A DNA stretch of 63,548 bases from an uncultured Oscillospiraceae bacterium (GTDB taxonomy: Bacteria; Bacillota; Clostridia; Oscillospirales; Oscillospiraceae): assembly GCA_934667095.1 (NCBI GenBank), contig CAKULE010000016.1, forward strand, positions 1 through 63,548, in the 5' to 3' direction. The stretch's first letter is position 1; each line of letters opens with the position of its first letter. This document shows, one piece after another, positions 48,094 to 55,953 of this stretch. A program made the position numbers and the translations under genes. The notes under the pieces were generated by a model, which saw only the letters and a program-made list of their open reading frames with translations, was not told where the DNA came from and did not search any database.

Positions 48094-48122
48094 ATTATAC
48101 TCCTGCGCCCCCGCCCGGTCAA
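48094..48122 (-). promoter_or_regulatory. promoter of the cytidylate kinase-like gene
   Basis: On the minus strand TTGACC (48122-48117), 17 bp, TATAAT (48099-48094). Confidence 0.72.
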
Positions 48123-48153
48123 TGCAAAAGCGCGGTGAAATGGGACAAAAAAC

Positions 48154-48183
48154 TTGCGCCGGGCAGGGGAATGGCGGTATAAT
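48154..48183 (+). promoter_or_regulatory. promoter of the aldo/keto reductase gene
   Basis: TTGCGC (48154-48159), 18 bp, TATAAT (48178-48183), divergent from the kinase promoter. Confidence 0.65.
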
Positions 48184-48215
48184 AAGAATACCAAACACAA
48201 CAGGAGGAATGTACT

Positions 48216-49346
48216 GTGATCCGCAAGACCTTTCAGGACCTGAGCCTGCCCGCGCTGGGTATGGGCTGCATGCGTCTGCCAGTGCGGGACGGCCGCAGCG
48301 ACGACATCGACGAGGAGGCGGTGGCGCGCATGGCGGACTACGCCATGGAGCACGGCGTCAACTATTTCGATACCGCGTGGTTCTATCACGACCGCCTGTC
48401 CGAGCCCGTCATGGGCCGCGTTCTTCAGCGCTATCCCCGGGAGAGCTTTTTTCTCGCCACCAAGTTCCCCGGGCTGGACCCCAAGCTGATGAAGGACCCC
48501 GCCGCCCTCTTTGAAAAGCAGCTGGAGAATCTCCGCACCGACTATTTCGATTTCTATCTGATCCATAACGTGAACGAGGCCACCATCGACCGCTTTCTGG
48601 ACCCCACTTTCGGCGTGATCCCCTATCTGGTGGAGCAGAAGCGGGCGGGCCGCATCCGCCATCTGGGCTTCTCCACCCACGGCAGCCTCGACACCATGCG
48701 CCGCTTTCTGGACGCCGTGGGCGCTGAGATGGAGTTCTGTCAGATCCAGCTCAACTGGCTGGACTGGAGCTTCCAGAACGCGAAGGAAAAGGTGGAGCTG
48801 CTGAAGGAGTACCACCTGCCCGTCTGGGTCATGGAGCCCGTCCGGGGCGGCCGGCTGGTGAACCTGCCGGAGGATGTGGCCGCCCAGCTCCACGCCATGC
48901 GCCCCGGGGTCTCCGGTCCGGAGTGGGCCTTCCGCTTCCTCCAGAGCATCCCGGAGGTGGTGGTGACCCTCTCCGGCATGTCCAACATGGAGCAGCTGCA
49001 GGAGAATATCCGCACCTATGAGAGCGCTCAGCCCCTCTCCGCCGCCGAGTGGGCCGGCCTCCAGACCGTGGCAGAGGGCCTCATCCGGAAGAACCTCATC
49101 CCCTGCACCAGCTGCCGCTACTGCATGGAGAAGTGTCCCAGGCAGATCGGCATTCCCGCCCTGCTGAGCATGTATAACGACCACTTCCTCACCGGGGACG
49201 GCAAGATCTCACTCCGCTTTCTGGCCGCCGTGCCCGAGGGCCGCCGCCCCGGGGACTGCCTCGGCTGCCGTGCGTGCGAGGGAGCCTGTCCGCAGAACAT
49301 CAAGATCTCCGAGGTGCTGGCGGACTTCAGCCGCCGGCTGGAGTGA
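48216..49346 (+). CDS. aldo/keto reductase with C-terminal ferredoxin domain
   Basis: 376 residues, GTG 48216 behind CAGGAGG. The AKR barrel (about 1-270) has the full tetrad: D52 and Y57 in FDTAWFYH, K83 in ATKFPG, H117 in LIHNV. A cysteine-rich tail adds two 4Fe-4S sites: C297, C300, C303, C307 (PCTSCRYCMEKCP) and C348, C351, C354, C358 (DCLGCRACEGACP). The fused form is common in anaerobes and suggests electron exchange with ferredoxin, but the substrate is unknown. Single-gene unit with its own promoter. Confidence 0.92.
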   Translation: MIRKTFQDLSLPALGMGCMRLPVRDGRSDDIDEEAVARMADYAMEHGVNYFDTAWFYHDRLSEPVMGRVLQRYPRESFFLATKFPGLDPKLMKDPAALFEKQLENLRTDYFDFYLIHNVNEATIDRFLDPTFGVIPYLVEQKRAGRIRHLGFSTHGSLDTMRRFLDAVGAEMEFCQIQLNWLDWSFQNAKEKVELLKEYHLPVWVMEPVRGGRLVNLPEDVAAQLHAMRPGVSGPEWAFRFLQSIPEVVVTLSGMSNMEQLQENIRTYESAQPLSAAEWAGLQTVAEGLIRKNLIPCTSCRYCMEKCPRQIGIPALLSMYNDHFLTGDGKISLRFLAAVPEGRRPGDCLGCRACEGACPQNIKISEVLADFSRRLE

Positions 49347-49372
49347 TCCGCTGCCGTTTTTTCCGCAGGGAC

Positions 49373-49401
49373 TTGCCAGCGGCCGCTGGCTTTGGTATAA
49401 T
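49373..49401 (+). promoter_or_regulatory. promoter of the degV-type gene
   Basis: TTGCCA (49373-49378), 17 bp, TATAAT (49396-49401). Confidence 0.75.
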
Positions 49402-49467
49402 ATCACCAAACGATGCGGGCGTTTTCACTCCCGCGGCGTGTATTTCAGAGAGTGAGAGGTGTTCAAG

Positions 49468-50370
49468 ATGGACGGAAAATTCATCCTGTCCTGCGAGTCC
49501 ACGGTGGACCTGCCCTATTCCTACGTGGCCGGGCGGGGCATCCCCGTGCTGTTTTACAGCTACATGGTGGGGGACAAGGTCTATGTGGACGACATGGGCC
49601 GGGACCCGGAGGCGCTGCCAAACTTCTACAAGCTGCTGGACGGCGGCGCCATGCCTACCACCTCCCAGATCAACGAATTCCAGTACGAGGAGTTCTTTGA
49701 AGAGCAGCTGCAGAAGGGCGACCTGCTGCACATCAACTTCGGCTCCGGTATGACAGCCTCGGTGAACAACGCCAATGCCGCCGCCGAGGTCATGCGGGAG
49801 AAATACCCCGACCGCAAGCTCATCGTCATCGACTCCCTGTGCTCCTCCTCGGGCTACGGCCTGCTGGTGGACTACGCCGCCGACATGCGGGACGAGGGCA
49901 AAACCATCGAGGAGACGGCGGACTGGGTCCGGGCCCACTGCAACCGGGTCCACCACCAGTTCTATTCCACCCGGCTGGATATGTACCGCCGCAGCGGCCG
50001 CATGTCCGGCGCAGCGGCCACCATTGCCACCATCCTGAATATCTGCCCCATCATGCGGCTGGACGACGGCGGGCGCATCATCGCCTACGACAAGGTCCGG
50101 GGCAAGAAGGCCGCCGTCAAGCGCACCATCGAGACCATGGCGCAGCACGCCGAGGGCGGTACGGGCTACTCCGGCAAGTGCTTCGTGTGCCACTCCAACT
50201 GTCTGGAGGACGCGGAGATCACCGCCGCCGCGGTGAAGGAGCGCTTCCCCCACATCGAGGGGGACGTCCGCATCTGCGACATCGGCACCATCATCGCCTC
50301 CCACTGCGGCCCGGGCACCGTGGCTGTGTTCTTCCTGGGTGACGAGCGTCTGCCCGACAATTCCAAGTAA
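49468..50370 (+). CDS. DegV family fatty-acid-binding protein
   Basis: 300 residues from ATG 49468, with GAGAGG about eight bases upstream; GTG 49459 is in frame but overlaps that site. DegV fold: the start ILSCESTVDLPYSYV and GIPVLFYSYMVGDKVYVDD, then GAMPTTSQINEFQYEEFF, LLHINFGSGMTASVNNA and VIDSLCSSSGYGLLV. The family binds a fatty acid and in Firmicutes hands it to the FakA kinase for phospholipid synthesis. No fakA is in view. Ends at a hairpin. Confidence 0.9.
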   Translation: MDGKFILSCESTVDLPYSYVAGRGIPVLFYSYMVGDKVYVDDMGRDPEALPNFYKLLDGGAMPTTSQINEFQYEEFFEEQLQKGDLLHINFGSGMTASVNNANAAAEVMREKYPDRKLIVIDSLCSSSGYGLLVDYAADMRDEGKTIEETADWVRAHCNRVHHQFYSTRLDMYRRSGRMSGAAATIATILNICPIMRLDDGGRIIAYDKVRGKKAAVKRTIETMAQHAEGGTGYSGKCFVCHSNCLEDAEITAAAVKERFPHIEGDVRICDIGTIIASHCGPGTVAVFFLGDERLPDNSK

Positions 50371-50377
50371 ACAGACA

Positions 50378-50406
50378 TGAGGCCTCCGCTCCGGCGGGGG
50401 CCTCAT
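50378..50406 (+). terminator. terminator after degV-type gene
   Basis: GAGGCCTCCGC pairs with GCGGGGGCCTC (one mismatch), followed by ATTGAC; T-run is weak. Confidence 0.5.
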
Positions 50407-50424
50407 TGACTAAAGGAGGACACC

Positions 50425-50556
50425 ATGGCACAAACCTGGAAGGACCTGTACGCCGCCGCCCGGGCGGTGCATCTGGGCGACGATCTTTCACTCGATGTGG
50501 GCGAGCTCCTGCCGCTTTTCCGCGACGACGGCCTTCTGCCGCCCCAGCTTGTCTGA
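50425..50556 (+). pseudogene. 5' stub of a cytidine deaminase-like gene
   Basis: AAAGGAGG and ATG 50425 open MAQTWKDLYAAARAV, which resembles the N-terminus of Firmicutes cytidine deaminases (by recall). After about 15-18 codons the resemblance stops and the frame runs into sequence antisense to another fragment, ending at TGA 50556. The zinc site motifs (HAE, PCxxC) are absent. It is best read as a gene start left at a deletion or recombination joint. Confidence 0.45.
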
Positions 50557-50629
50557 CATTTTGTCCACGTCACGGTTGTGCAGAAAATCCTCCAGGCGTG
50601 CTTTGCCCGCTCCGAGAGCAGGGCAAAGC
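50488..50629 (-). pseudogene. C-terminal gene fragment at the rearrangement scar
   Basis: On the minus strand, in a frame shifted from the MATE fragment before it, the sequence reads GAGKARLEDFLHNRDVDKMS then DKLGRQKAVVAEKRQELAHIE and a stop at 50488-50490. This coiled-coil-like end would suit the C-terminus of a MerR-type or similar regulator, but identification is not secure. The right edge carries a 9-bp inverted repeat GCTTTGCCC/GGGCAAAGC (50600-50608, 50621-50629). Confidence 0.35.
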
Positions 50630-50630
50630 G

Positions 50631-50912
50631 GTCTCCCACGCCGACCGCCTGCCCGATGCTGACGGTCGTGCCCATGGCAAGGCCCACGATCATCACCGTG
50701 AGCATATGCATCACCTGCGGGCCGATGGACACGGCGGTCGTGCTGGCGACGCCGTCGAACTGCCCGATGATGAATAGGTCAGCCATGCCGCAGAGCGTCT
50801 GCAAAAAGTATGAGAGCAGGTAGGGCAGCGAGAACAGGACGACATTTTTGAATACGCTGCCGGTGGTGAGATTTCTTTCCACTGCACCGGTTCCCTCTTT
50901 TCTGAGCTTCAC
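50631..50912 (-). pseudogene. truncated MATE-family efflux transporter (N-terminal 94 residues)
   Basis: From ATG 50912 the frame gives KEGTGAVERNLTTGSVFKNV, then FSLPYLLSYFLQTLCGMADL and SIGQAVGVGD, a clear MATE N-terminus covering about two of the usual 12 membrane helices of a roughly 450-residue protein. The homology ends at about 50631, where the frame passes into the unrelated fragment. It keeps a MerR-type promoter directly upstream, so transcription may persist, but no working pump can be made. Confidence 0.72.
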
Positions 50913-50914
50913 AT

Positions 50915-50945
50915 AGTATAAAGTCTACAATGTGTGTAGAGTCAA
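50915..50945 (-). promoter_or_regulatory. MerR-type promoter/operator of the truncated MATE gene
   Basis: On the minus strand TTGACT (50945-50940), a 19-bp spacer, TATACT (50920-50915). The over-long spacer contains the dyad TCTACA-5-TGTAGA (50940-50935 and 50929-50924). Long spacer plus internal dyad is the hallmark of promoters activated by MerR-family regulators such as those controlling drug efflux pumps. Confidence 0.6.
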
Positions 50946-50982
50946 GAGGGAGTTTTACAGAACGGGCAAAAAGCGTTTTGCT

Positions 50983-51522
50983 TCACAGCTTCTGCACGTA
51001 CCGCAGGTCGGTACACACCATGTTGTGGGGGAAGGGGATGAGCTTGGAGGTCCCGTCCCACGCGAAGCCGTGGCGCTCGTAGAAGCGCCGGGCGCCGTCG
51101 GCCTCCTTCATGGCCATGAGGAAGGCCGCGGGCCAGCCGTCTGCCCGCAGCTGGACCAGCGCGGCCTCCATCAGGGCAGAGCCGTAGCCGCCCCCCAGAT
51201 GGTCCACATTGGCGTAAAAGGTGTAAATTTCCGCCATGCCGGCGCAGTTCTGGGCCCCTGCCGCGTGGGGCAGGCCGATGCCCCCGGGGCCGAAGGCGCA
51301 CACCGCCATGGGCACATCCCCCTCCCAGGCCATCAGCGTGTGGGAGCGGTCCGCCTGGTGGCAGCAGCGGAGAAAATCCACCCAGTGGTCGTCGGTGCAG
51401 ACCTCCTCCAGGTAGTCGTCGGGGACGAAGCCGGGGTAGGCCTGCTTCCAGCCCCGGGCGATGAGGGTGCTGCCCGCCAGAAAGTCCGCGGGAGCTGCGG
51501 CCTCCCGGATGAGGGCGCTCAT
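50983..51522 (-). CDS. GNAT family N-acetyltransferase
   Basis: 179 residues starting at ATG 51522, whose ATGA overlaps the stop of the upstream DUF2229 gene. The acetyl-CoA-binding strand-loop-helix is visible as YTFYANVDHLGGGYGSALME (a G-G-G-Y-G variant of the R/Q-x-x-G-x-G/A loop), followed by ADGWPAAFLMAMKEADGARRFYERHGFAWDG, the usual GNAT C-terminal signature. Substrate unknown. It is last in a leftward unit with the activase pair. Confidence 0.88.
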   Translation of the reverse strand: MSALIREAAAPADFLAGSTLIARGWKQAYPGFVPDDYLEEVCTDDHWVDFLRCCHQADRSHTLMAWEGDVPMAVCAFGPGGIGLPHAAGAQNCAGMAEIYTFYANVDHLGGGYGSALMEAALVQLRADGWPAAFLMAMKEADGARRFYERHGFAWDGTSKLIPFPHNMVCTDLRYVQKL

Positions 51523-52820
51523 GGGGCCACCCCCACGGGCTCCTTGGAGCCCTCTTCCTCCCGGGCCAGAGCCCGGGCGTTGGCCAGCATCAGCTTGATG
51601 CGGTTCTCCTGATTGATGCGGGTGGCGCCGGGGTCGTAGTCGATGGCCACGATGTTGGAGTTGGGGTAGTCGTCCTTCAGCCGGCGGATCATACCCTTGC
51701 CCACGATGTGGTTGGGCAGGCAGCCGAAGGGCTGGGCGCAGACGATGTTGGGCACGCCGGAGTGGATGAGCTCCAACATCTCGCCGGTGAGCAGCCAGCC
51801 CTCGCCCATTTTGTTGCCGTCTCCCAGATAGCCGTGGACCAGCTTGTGCATGTCCTCGAACCGGCCGGGGGCGCGGAAGCGGCCGGACTCGTTCAGGGCG
51901 TCGATCATGTCCTGCTGGCACTTCTCGATGTACCCCTGGAAGAAGCGGCAGGCCGCCTTTTTCAGCAGCTTTCCGCCGTAGATGTCCACGTCCACCACAC
52001 GGTTGTAAATTTTGAAGATCATGAAGTCGGTGAGGCCAGGCACCACCGGCTCCGCCCCCTCGCTGAGCAGGAACTTTTCCAGATCGTTGTTGCCCAGCGC
52101 GGAGAATTTCACGTAAATTTCGCCCACCACGCCGACCCGGACCTTCTGCTCTCCGGTGACGGGGATGGTCTTGAAGTCGTCGCAGATCTCCCGGAAGCCG
52201 GCGCGCATGGCCCTGCGGCTCATGCCCTGCCCCTGCTGGAAGCGGTCGATGAGCTTTTCCGTCCACGCCATGGCCATGGCGTTGGTTTCACCCTCGTTGA
52301 CCTCGTAGGGCCGCACCTGATTGGCCACGTTCATGATGAGGTCGCCGTACATCATGGCGTAGATCAGCTTGCGGATCATGGGGAGGGTCAGGGAAAAGCC
52401 GGGGTTGCGCTCCTGCCCAAAGGACACGGAGATGACGGGGATGTACTCCATGCCCGCAGCCTTCAGGGCCTTGCGGATCAGGTGGATGTAGTTGGACGCC
52501 CGGCAGCCGCCGCCGGTCTGGGTGATGAACAGGGCCACCTTGTGGGGATCGTAACCGCCGGTCTTGATGGCGTCGATGAACTGGCCGATGACCAGCAGGG
52601 CGGGGTAGCAGATGTCGTTGTGGACGTACTTCAGCCCCTCGTCCACCACGGCCTTGCCGCCGTTGTTCAGCTGGACCACATTGTAGCCCTCCAGCTCCAG
52701 AATTTTGCGGAACATCCCGAAGTGGATGGGCAGCATCTGGGGCATGAGGATGGTGTATTCCTTCCGCATCTCCTCGGTGAAGAGGAGGCGGCCGGATTTG
52801 TCATAGCGGAGTTCAGCCAT
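51519..52820 (-). CDS. CoA-enzyme-activase-associated protein, C-terminal part of split DUF2229-type protein
   Basis: 433 residues, GGAGGAAA before ATG 52820. It starts within the last 8 bp of the upstream activase gene. It resembles the C-terminal part of the large activase/DUF2229 proteins and is distantly like 2-hydroxyacyl-CoA dehydratase subunits: MLPIHFGMFRKILELEGYN, NDICYPALLVIGQFIDAI, ALFITQTGGGCRASNYIHLI and VCAQPFGCLPNHIVGKGMIR contain conserved Cys that could hold an Fe-S cluster. Length plus that of the partner equals the roughly 1400-residue single-chain forms. Biochemical role not established. Confidence 0.8.
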   Translation of the reverse strand: MAELRYDKSGRLLFTEEMRKEYTILMPQMLPIHFGMFRKILELEGYNVVQLNNGGKAVVDEGLKYVHNDICYPALLVIGQFIDAIKTGGYDPHKVALFITQTGGGCRASNYIHLIRKALKAAGMEYIPVISVSFGQERNPGFSLTLPMIRKLIYAMMYGDLIMNVANQVRPYEVNEGETNAMAMAWTEKLIDRFQQGQGMSRRAMRAGFREICDDFKTIPVTGEQKVRVGVVGEIYVKFSALGNNDLEKFLLSEGAEPVVPGLTDFMIFKIYNRVVDVDIYGGKLLKKAACRFFQGYIEKCQQDMIDALNESGRFRAPGRFEDMHKLVHGYLGDGNKMGEGWLLTGEMLELIHSGVPNIVCAQPFGCLPNHIVGKGMIRRLKDDYPNSNIVAIDYDPGATRINQENRIKLMLANARALAREEEGSKEPVGVAP

Positions 52821-55770
52821 GGGAATTTCCTCCTTCGGGGGTCTTGGCTCGCTCCTCCATGGCGGCCATGAGGGAGCGGATGCGGATCTTCACCGCGCCA
52901 AGGTTGCTGATGTCGTCGATCTTCAGCTGGGTGTACAGCCGGCCGTTGGCCTCCAGAATGGAGCGCATCTCGTCACCGGTGATGGCGTCGGTGCCGCAGC
53001 CGAAGGACACCAGCTGGATCAGTTCCATATCCGGCTGCTCGCACACGTAGCGGGCGGCGTTGTACATCCGGGCCTGGAAGGTCCACTGGTTCAGGACCCG
53101 CCGGGGGGCGTAGCCCTCGTGCCACGCCACGGCGTCCTCGCTGACCACCACGAAGCCGAAGGAGCCGATGAGCTCGTTGATGCCGTGGTTGATCTCCGGG
53201 TCGATGTGGTAGGGCCGCCCGGCCAGCACCAGAATGGGCCGACCCTCGGTCCGGGCCTGCGCGATGAACCGCTCGCCGGCGGCGCGCACCTCGGCCTTGT
53301 AGGCGTCGTAGGCCAGATAGGCGGCCCGGATGGCGGCCTTGGCCTCTTTCCGCGGGATGCCCAGCGTCTCCTCGAACCACTGGGAGCCGATGCGCAGGTA
53401 ATCCTTGGGCCGGTGGAGGCCCACATAGGGGTTCAGGAACCGCACCTGCTTCAGCACCGGCATGTTGGCGGCCAGCAGTTCGGGATAGTAGGCCACCACC
53501 GGACAGTTGTAGCAGTTGTCGGAGGATTTCTCGTCAAAATTGTAGGACATGCAGGGGTAGAAGATGGCGTCCACGCCCGCCTCCGCCAGCGCCTGAATAT
53601 GTCCGTGCATCAGCTTGGCGGGGTAGCACACCGTATCCGACGGGATGGTGCGCTGGCCCTTGATGTACAGCTTGCGGGAGGACTCGGGGGAGAGCACCAC
53701 CTCGTAATTCAGCCGGGTGAACAGCTCGAACCAGAAGGGGAGGTTCTCATACATGTTCAGCCCGAAGGGGATGCCCATGCGGCCCCGGCTGCCGTTGCCG
53801 GAGCCCTTGCCTTCCATGGCCCGCAGCTTCTGGTACTTCCAGCGGTAGAGGTCGGGCAGCTCCTGCCGCTCCCGGCCCAGGGGGCGGGAGCACCGGTTGC
53901 CGGAGATGAACCGCCGCCCGCCGTCGAAGGTGTTGACGGTGAGGGAGCAGTGGTTGGTGCAGAGATTGCAGGTGACGGGCTTTGCCGTGTGTGAGAAGTG
54001 CTCCAGCGCCTCGGCGGGGAGGATGGCGGACTTCTCCAGCCCCAGGTCCCGGGCGGCCAGCGCCGCGCCGAAGGCTCCCATGATGCCGGCGATGGTGGGG
54101 CGGGTGACGTCCCGGCCCAGCTCCAGCTCGAAGGCCCGGAGCACCGCGTCGTTGTAGAAGGTGCCGCCCTGCACCACGATGTGCTGGCCCAGCGCGTCGG
54201 CATTGGCGGCGCGGATGACCTTGTACACGGCGTTCTTCACGATGGAGATGGACAGGCCGGCGGAGATGTCCTCCACGGTGGCGCCGTCCTTCTGGGCCTG
54301 CTTCACGGAGGAGTTCATGAACACCGTGCAGCGGGAGCCCAGATTCACCGGGTGCTGGGCGAACAGGCCGATCCTGGCGAAGTCGGCGATGGAGTAACCC
54401 AGCGCCTTGGCAAAGGTCTCGATAAAGGACCCGCAGCCGGAGGAGCACGCCTCGTTGAGCATGATGGAGTCCACGGCGCCCCGGCGGATCTTGAAGCACT
54501 TCATGTCCTGCCCGCCGATGTCGATGATGAAGTCCACGTCGGGCTCGAAGTGGGCGGCGGCCTTGTAGTGGGCCACGGTCTCCACCAGTCCCAGGTCGCA
54601 GGAGAAGGCGTTCTTGATCAGGTCCTCGCCATAGCCGGTGACGGCGGCGCCGCGAATGTCGATGCGGTCCCCGCAGAGGGCGTAGATGTGCTTCAGCTGC
54701 TCCAGCACGATGGCCACGGGGTTGCCCTGATTGGAGTGATAGTAGGTGTACAACAGGCCGCCGTCGGCGGTGATGAGGGCCATTTTTGTGGTGGTGGAGC
54801 CGGCGTCGATACCCAGCCACGCGGGGCCGATATAGGTGTTGATGTCCGCCTCGGGGGGGTGGTTGGCGTTGTGCCGGGCCACAAAGGCGTCATAGTCTGC
54901 CTGCGACTCAAAGAGGGGGGGCATGGTGTCCACGGCGGTGGTGGTGCCCCGGCTGTCCTCCAGCCGCTTCAGCAGGTCCTCGAAGGGATGGGCGGGGTAG
55001 TCGGTGGCACACAGGGCCGCGCCCATGGCGGCGAAACAGTCGCCGTCCTCGGGGAACACGGCGTGGTCGCCGTCCAGCTGCAGAGTCTCCACGAACCGCT
55101 GCCGCAGGCCCATGAGAAAGTGCAGCGGTCCGCCCAGAAAGACGATCTTCCCCTTCAGCTCCCGCCCCTGGGTGAGGCCGGCCACGGTCTGATCCACCAC
55201 GGCCTGAAAGATGGAGGCCGCTACGTCTTCCTTCCGCCCGCCCTGGTTGAGGATGGGCTGGATGTCGCTCTTGGCGAACACGCCGCAGCGGCTGGCGATG
55301 GGGTAGATCTTCTCGTGCTTGAGGGAGAGCTCGTCCAGCTCGTTCACACTGACGTTCATCAGCGTGGCCATCTGGTCGATGAAGGCCCCGGTGCCGCCGG
55401 CGCAGGAGCCGTTCATCCGCTCCTCCAGCGCCCCGCCGAAGAAGATGATCTTGGCGTCCTCACCGCCCAGCTCGATTACGGCGTCGGTGTCGGGAATATA
55501 GGTCCGAACGGCGGCGGCGGTGGCGTACACCTCCTGCACAAAGTCCAGCCCGGCGGCCTTGGCTACGCCCAGTCCGGCGGAGCCGGTGATGGCCAGCCGG
55601 ACCTCCTGTCCCCGCAGCAGGTCGCCGGTCATCCGCAGGGTCTCCAGCGCCCGCTCCCGGGTCTTGGAGTAGTGCCGCTCGTAGGAACGGAACAGCAGCT
55701 TGTTTTCTTCGTCCAGCACCACCACCTTTACGGTGGTGGAGCCAATGTCGATGCCCACTCGTAAGCTCAT
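52813..55770 (-). CDS. tandem BadF/HgdC-type activase with DUF2229
   Basis: 985 residues from ATG 55770 (GAGGTG upstream; GTG 55779 is also in frame). Two ASKHA ATPase domains lie in tandem. The first (1-270) has VGIDIGSTTVK, GSCAGGTGAFID and SRCGVFAKSD. The second (about 325-600) has LGIDAGSTTTK, ACSSGCGSFIETFA and SRCTVFMNSS. The two Cys of each pair match those that bind the 4Fe-4S cluster in 2-hydroxyglutaryl-CoA dehydratase activase. A DUF2229 region follows, with CNLCTNHCSL near 640. No dehydratase subunits are encoded nearby. Substrate unknown. Confidence 0.88.
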   Translation of the reverse strand: MSLRVGIDIGSTTVKVVVLDEENKLLFRSYERHYSKTRERALETLRMTGDLLRGQEVRLAITGSAGLGVAKAAGLDFVQEVYATAAAVRTYIPDTDAVIELGGEDAKIIFFGGALEERMNGSCAGGTGAFIDQMATLMNVSVNELDELSLKHEKIYPIASRCGVFAKSDIQPILNQGGRKEDVAASIFQAVVDQTVAGLTQGRELKGKIVFLGGPLHFLMGLRQRFVETLQLDGDHAVFPEDGDCFAAMGAALCATDYPAHPFEDLLKRLEDSRGTTTAVDTMPPLFESQADYDAFVARHNANHPPEADINTYIGPAWLGIDAGSTTTKMALITADGGLLYTYYHSNQGNPVAIVLEQLKHIYALCGDRIDIRGAAVTGYGEDLIKNAFSCDLGLVETVAHYKAAAHFEPDVDFIIDIGGQDMKCFKIRRGAVDSIMLNEACSSGCGSFIETFAKALGYSIADFARIGLFAQHPVNLGSRCTVFMNSSVKQAQKDGATVEDISAGLSISIVKNAVYKVIRAANADALGQHIVVQGGTFYNDAVLRAFELELGRDVTRPTIAGIMGAFGAALAARDLGLEKSAILPAEALEHFSHTAKPVTCNLCTNHCSLTVNTFDGGRRFISGNRCSRPLGRERQELPDLYRWKYQKLRAMEGKGSGNGSRGRMGIPFGLNMYENLPFWFELFTRLNYEVVLSPESSRKLYIKGQRTIPSDTVCYPAKLMHGHIQALAEAGVDAIFYPCMSYNFDEKSSDNCYNCPVVAYYPELLAANMPVLKQVRFLNPYVGLHRPKDYLRIGSQWFEETLGIPRKEAKAAIRAAYLAYDAYKAEVRAAGERFIAQARTEGRPILVLAGRPYHIDPEINHGINELIGSFGFVVVSEDAVAWHEGYAPRRVLNQWTFQARMYNAARYVCEQPDMELIQLVSFGCGTDAITGDEMRSILEANGRLYTQLKIDDISNLGAVKIRIRSLMAAMEERAKTPEGGNSHG

Positions 55771-55809
55771 GGGGAACACCTCACACAGTCAGTAATTTCA
55801 TAAAATACA

Positions 55810-55838
55810 ATTATATAAGAATGTTGAGGTAAATTCAA
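55810..55838 (-). promoter_or_regulatory. promoter of the activase unit
   Basis: On the minus strand TTGAAT (55838-55833), 17 bp, TATAAT (55815-55810). Confidence 0.7.
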
Positions 55839-55904
55839 TGGAGAAATCGTGAACAAAAGGGAAAAACCTCAGCGGCCGTATGTCGGTCAGAACCAGAAAG
55901 CGAA

Positions 55905-55938
55905 GGCGGCAGCAGGCACGCCTGTGCCTGCTGCCGCC
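55905..55938 (-). terminator. terminator after the SLH/beta-helix gene
   Basis: A 15-bp perfect stem GGCGGCAGCAGGCAC/GTGCCTGCTGCCGCC with a four-base loop, 16 bp beyond the SLH gene stop on the minus strand, followed by moderately T-rich sequence. Confidence 0.65.
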
Positions 55939-55953
55939 TGATTCGGGCGCTGT

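Noticed and set aside
50403..50912. 169-codon minus-strand frame as one intact protein
   Set aside because: Only the first 94 codons are MATE-like; the remainder is out-of-frame translation of another fragment and of the antisense of the deaminase-like stub.
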